Assembly (NCBI GenBank): GCA_001899085.1 | Contig: MKVB01000002.1 | Coordinates: forward strand, 783,122-847,121 | Direction: 5' to 3' | Source: Devosia sp. 66-14 | Lineage (GTDB): Bacteria; Pseudomonadota; Alphaproteobacteria; Rhizobiales; Devosiaceae | Length of the DNA: 64,000 bases | Part shown: positions 61,267 to 64,000 of the stretch, piece after piece | Position numbering within the stretch: the stretch's first letter is position 1 | Layout of the letters: every line of letters begins with the position of its first letter | Notes under the pieces: generated by a model | Database searches by the model: none | Told to the model about the DNA's origin: nothing | What the model saw: the letters and a program-made list of their open reading frames with translations, nothing else | Program-made: the position numbers and the translations under genes

Positions 61267-62229
61267 ATGACTATGGAACTTGCATCCGTCAGGGTGGTCC
61301 GCAAGCCCTGGGGCAAGACCGATCTGCGCCCGTGGAGCGAACTGGGCCACGATGGCGCCGCGGTCGGCGAGCTCTGGTTCCAGCGCGCCGACAAGTTGGC
61401 GCCCGAGCCGGCGCTGCTGCTCAAGCTGCTGTTTACCGACGAACCGCTGTCGGTTCAGGTCCACCCGAACAACAATTTCGCCCACTCCATTGGCCTGCCG
61501 CATGGAAAGACCGAAGCTTGGTACGTGCTGGCGGCCGACAAGGGCGCCGGTGTGGCGCTTGGCCTGAAGCGAGAGCTGACGCGGCCGCAACTGCGCGCTG
61601 CCATCGAGGATGGCTCGATCGTCGAACTGCTGCATTGGCAGGATGTCGCGGTGGGGGAGGGGTTGCTGGTGCCGGCCGGCACCATTCATGCCATCGGCGG
61701 CGGGCTGGTGCTGGCCGAGATCCAGCAGCGCAGCGACGCAACGTTTCGGATGTTCGACTACGGAAGGCAGCGCGAGCTTCACCTCGATGGCGCAGTGGGG
61801 TCGGCCGTTGCCGGCCCTGCCATCGTCCAGTCCGCTCCGGTGCGGCTGTCGGAGGCGCGCACCGTCATGGCGCAGAGCGCCTATTTCGTCCTTGAGAATA
61901 TCGAGCTGGTGCCCAACTCGCATTGGGAGATCGATGCGGGCAGCGAGACCTGGTTGCTGATCCTCGAAGGCGAGGCGGCTTTCGATCTCTCCCAGGTCGC
62001 GGCGGGCGAGGCGATATTCCTCGAGGGCCATCGTACAACGGTGCGCACAGGTGAGCGCGGGGCCTGCGGCTTGCTTGCCTATGTCGGCAGTGCGCCCGTG
62101 CCCAACCTGCTGGTGGGTCGCAACGGTATCCCGATGGAGGTGATGGCGGAGCGGTTCCCCGAACTGGGGCTGGGGCGGCAGATCAAGAAGCGGGATGCAC
62201 CGGCACGGCCATGGGGCATCCGCTCATGA
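61267..62229 (+). CDS. manA: Class I mannose-6-phosphate isomerase
   Basis: A 320-aa zinc enzyme interconverting mannose-6-P and fructose-6-P. Zinc ligands are in QVHPN, GKTEAWYVL and VPAGTIHAIGGG, with LAEIQQRSD following as in the type I family. It is the short (~320 aa) form. ATG at 61267 with CAGGAG upstream; a TTG at 61249 is rejected. Its stop overlaps the start of a GT4-family gene, linking mannose-6-P supply to glycan synthesis or turnover. Confidence 0.9.
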   Translation: MTMELASVRVVRKPWGKTDLRPWSELGHDGAAVGELWFQRADKLAPEPALLLKLLFTDEPLSVQVHPNNNFAHSIGLPHGKTEAWYVLAADKGAGVALGLKRELTRPQLRAAIEDGSIVELLHWQDVAVGEGLLVPAGTIHAIGGGLVLAEIQQRSDATFRMFDYGRQRELHLDGAVGSAVAGPAIVQSAPVRLSEARTVMAQSAYFVLENIELVPNSHWEIDAGSETWLLILEGEAAFDLSQVAAGEAIFLEGHRTTVRTGERGACGLLAYVGSAPVPNLLVGRNGIPMEVMAERFPELGLGRQIKKRDAPARPWGIRS

Positions 62230-64000
62230 AGCCGATCCACCGCGTTGCCTTCATCGGCAATTCGCTGCCGCGCCGCTGCGGCATCGCCACCTTCACCACT
62301 GATCTGCAGCGGGCGCTGGCCGGCCGAACGCCTGCGATCGAGACCTCGATCATCGCCATGACCGATGCCGGGCTACATTACGACTACCCACCGGCGGTCG
62401 GCCTGGAGGTGCGGCAGGAGGAGTTTGCCGACTATGCCGCGGCCGCCGATTTCATCAACTCGGGCGGCTTCGACGTCGTGTCGCTGCAGCACGAGTTCGG
62501 CATTTTCGGCGGCGAGGCGGGGGGCTACGTCCTTACCCTGCTCGAGCGGTTGCGGGTACCGGTGGTAACGACGCTCCACACCGTCCTCGCCGAGCCCAAC
62601 GCCGCGCAGCGTCATGTGCTTGAGCAGATCCTGGCGCTCTCGGCCCGGGTTGTGGTGATGGCCGACAAGGGGCGCGAACTGCTGGTCGGCATTTACGGCG
62701 CGAGTGAGGCCCAGATCGAGGTCATTCCGCATGGCATCCCCGATGTGGCCTTCGTCGAGCCGGAGGCTGCCAAGGCTCGGCTCGGCTTTGCGGGTCGGAC
62801 GGTGATCCTGACATTTGGCCTGCTCTCCCCCAACAAGGGGATCGAGGTGATGATCGACGCCATGCCGACCGTGCTCGCGGCGCGGCCGGACGCAGTGTAT
62901 GTAGTGCTCGGCGCCACTCACCCGACCTTGGTGCGCGAGCAGGGCGAGGCCTATCGCGACAGCCTTGTCGCCCGCGCCACAAGACTCGGCGTTGCCGAGC
63001 ACGTGGTGTTTCTCGACCGGTTCGTCGACCGACCGTCGCTGCTCGACCACATCTCGATGTGCGACGTCTATGTCACGCCCTATCTCAACGAGGCGCAGAT
63101 GACCTCGGGAACGCTGGCCTATAGTTTCGGGCTCGGCCGGGCGGTGGTATCGACGCCCTATTGGCATGCGCTGGAACTGCTCGACAAAGGCCGTGGGTGC
63201 CTGGTGCCGTTCGGCGATGCAACGGCCATCGGCGCCGGGATCAGCGCGCTGCTGAACGACGAGCCGAGGCGGCAGGCGATGCGTCGGCGTGCCTACGCGA
63301 CCAGCCGATCAATGACCTGGGAGCGGGTCGCCGATCGCTATGTGATGAGTTTTGAGGCCATACACGCACCGCAGCCGCGCCGCCAATCGGCCCGGCTGCA
63401 CCTCGTCGCTCCGTCCGACGACGAGCCGCGCCTGCCGACCCTGGAGCTGGGACACCTCAGGGTGATGACCGACGATACCGGGCTTTACCAGCATGCCATC
63501 CATTCGGTACCCGACCGGGCGCATGGCTATTGCGTCGACGACAATGCGCGAGGCCTGTTGCTGGCGAGCGCGCTCAACCTCAACCAGGCCTATCGGCTGC
63601 CGGAGACGATGACGGCGACCTATGCCTCGTTCGTGCAGTACGCCTTCAACCGCGACAGCAGGCGCTTCCGCAACTTCATGTCGTTCGATCGGCGCTGGCT
63701 CGAGGAGCAGGGGTCGGAGGATAGCCATGGCCGGACGCTCTGGGCGCTTGGCATTGCGGCGCGCGACGACGTCAGCGCCGCCCGCCGCGGCTGGGCAGCC
63801 GAGCTGTTTGCCGCGGCCCTGCCGGCGGTCGAAGGGTTTGCCTCGCCACGGGCCTGGGCCTTCACGCTGCTCGGCCTGATCGGCTATTGCCAGATCCGCC
63901 CCGACGACGATTTCGCGATGCAATTGCGGCTGCGCCTCGCCTCCCGGCTGGTGGAACTGTTGCGACAGGTCGAAACGACAGGCTGGGTCTGGTTCGAGGC
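62226..64000 (+). CDS. GT4 glycosyltransferase with C-terminal helical domain (partial)
   Basis: The frame runs from ATG 62226 past the window end (over 590 aa). The N-terminal ~370 residues are a GT-B glycosyltransferase of family 4. SLPRRCGIATFT forms the first loop, EVIPHGIPD-like and TFGLLSPNKGIEVMIDA are the donor-site block, and TPYLNEAQMTSGTLAYSFGLGRAVVST is the E-x7-E element. A second region (from about 420) has DDNARGLLLA and AFNRDSRRFRNFMSFDRRW, resembling (alpha/alpha)6 carbohydrate-active folds. Such GT4 + helical-barrel fusions occur beside mannose genes in Alphaproteobacteria. Substrate presumably a mannose-containing glycan. Confidence 0.8.
   Translation, partial: MKPIHRVAFIGNSLPRRCGIATFTTDLQRALAGRTPAIETSIIAMTDAGLHYDYPPAVGLEVRQEEFADYAAAADFINSGGFDVVSLQHEFGIFGGEAGGYVLTLLERLRVPVVTTLHTVLAEPNAAQRHVLEQILALSARVVVMADKGRELLVGIYGASEAQIEVIPHGIPDVAFVEPEAAKARLGFAGRTVILTFGLLSPNKGIEVMIDAMPTVLAARPDAVYVVLGATHPTLVREQGEAYRDSLVARATRLGVAEHVVFLDRFVDRPSLLDHISMCDVYVTPYLNEAQMTSGTLAYSFGLGRAVVSTPYWHALELLDKGRGCLVPFGDATAIGAGISALLNDEPRRQAMRRRAYATSRSMTWERVADRYVMSFEAIHAPQPRRQSARLHLVAPSDDEPRLPTLELGHLRVMTDDTGLYQHAIHSVPDRAHGYCVDDNARGLLLASALNLNQAYRLPETMTATYASFVQYAFNRDSRRFRNFMSFDRRWLEEQGSEDSHGRTLWALGIAARDDVSAARRGWAAELFAAALPAVEGFASPRAWAFTLLGLIGYCQIRPDDDFAMQLRLRLASRLVELLRQVETTGWVWFE

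Overview
The window is high-GC, densely coded chromosomal DNA from an alphaproteobacterium. An Omp25/31-like porin, short intergenic palindromes of the type common in Hyphomicrobiales, and the overall gene mix suggest a Devosia-like or related soil/aquatic genus. That assignment is inference; no rRNA or tRNA gene is visible to support it.

Layout. 1-6490: polar amino-acid ABC transporter genes (permease cut by the window edge, binding protein), a stand-alone peptide/sugar-type binding protein, and a divergent AraC regulator / phytanoyl-CoA dioxygenase pair. 6678-12486: six minus-strand genes forming one signalling-export locus: response regulator, histidine kinase, a small secreted protein with two Cys...FPDP repeats, an HlyD/MacA-like adaptor with a peptidoglycan-binding-like insert, and a MacB/LolCDE-like ATPase and permease. 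Every protein resembles actinobacterial versions more than the usual proteobacterial MacAB. 12689-18540: hybrid PAS kinase, a DUF1796-like protein, an Omp25-like porin, small secreted proteins and the manganese exporter MntP.

18829-41113: a P22-like (podovirus-type) late gene module on the minus strand. In transcription order it runs terminase small-like, terminase large, portal, scaffold, capsid, gp4-like adaptor, gp10-like stabiliser, ejection proteins, collar/tail fibre/LamG proteins, glycosyltransferase, endolysin and small membrane lysis-type proteins, ending in a strong terminator. No integrase, repressor or replication gene is seen. Host-type palindromes sit between the head genes, and two near-identical 125-bp palindromic elements in opposite orientation flank portal plus terminase. 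A plus-strand island of small membrane proteins (25820-27665) interrupts the module. Right of it (41643-43389) lie a frameshifted gene and a membrane protein/ImmA-IrrE metallopeptidase pair.

43431-52852 and onward: nucleotidyltransferase-like and unknown proteins, an OmpR/QseC-type two-component system divergent from a Spy-like periplasmic protein, and a 1155-residue autotransporter divergent from a NarL-type regulator and its 7TM kinase. 55026-64000: PfkB sugar kinase, MsrB, a GcvA-like LysR regulator divergent from a methyltransferase and a PNPOx-family flavoprotein, a cluster of small stress-type proteins with an orphan receiver, then mannose-6-phosphate isomerase overlapping a GT4 glycosyltransferase that runs off the window.
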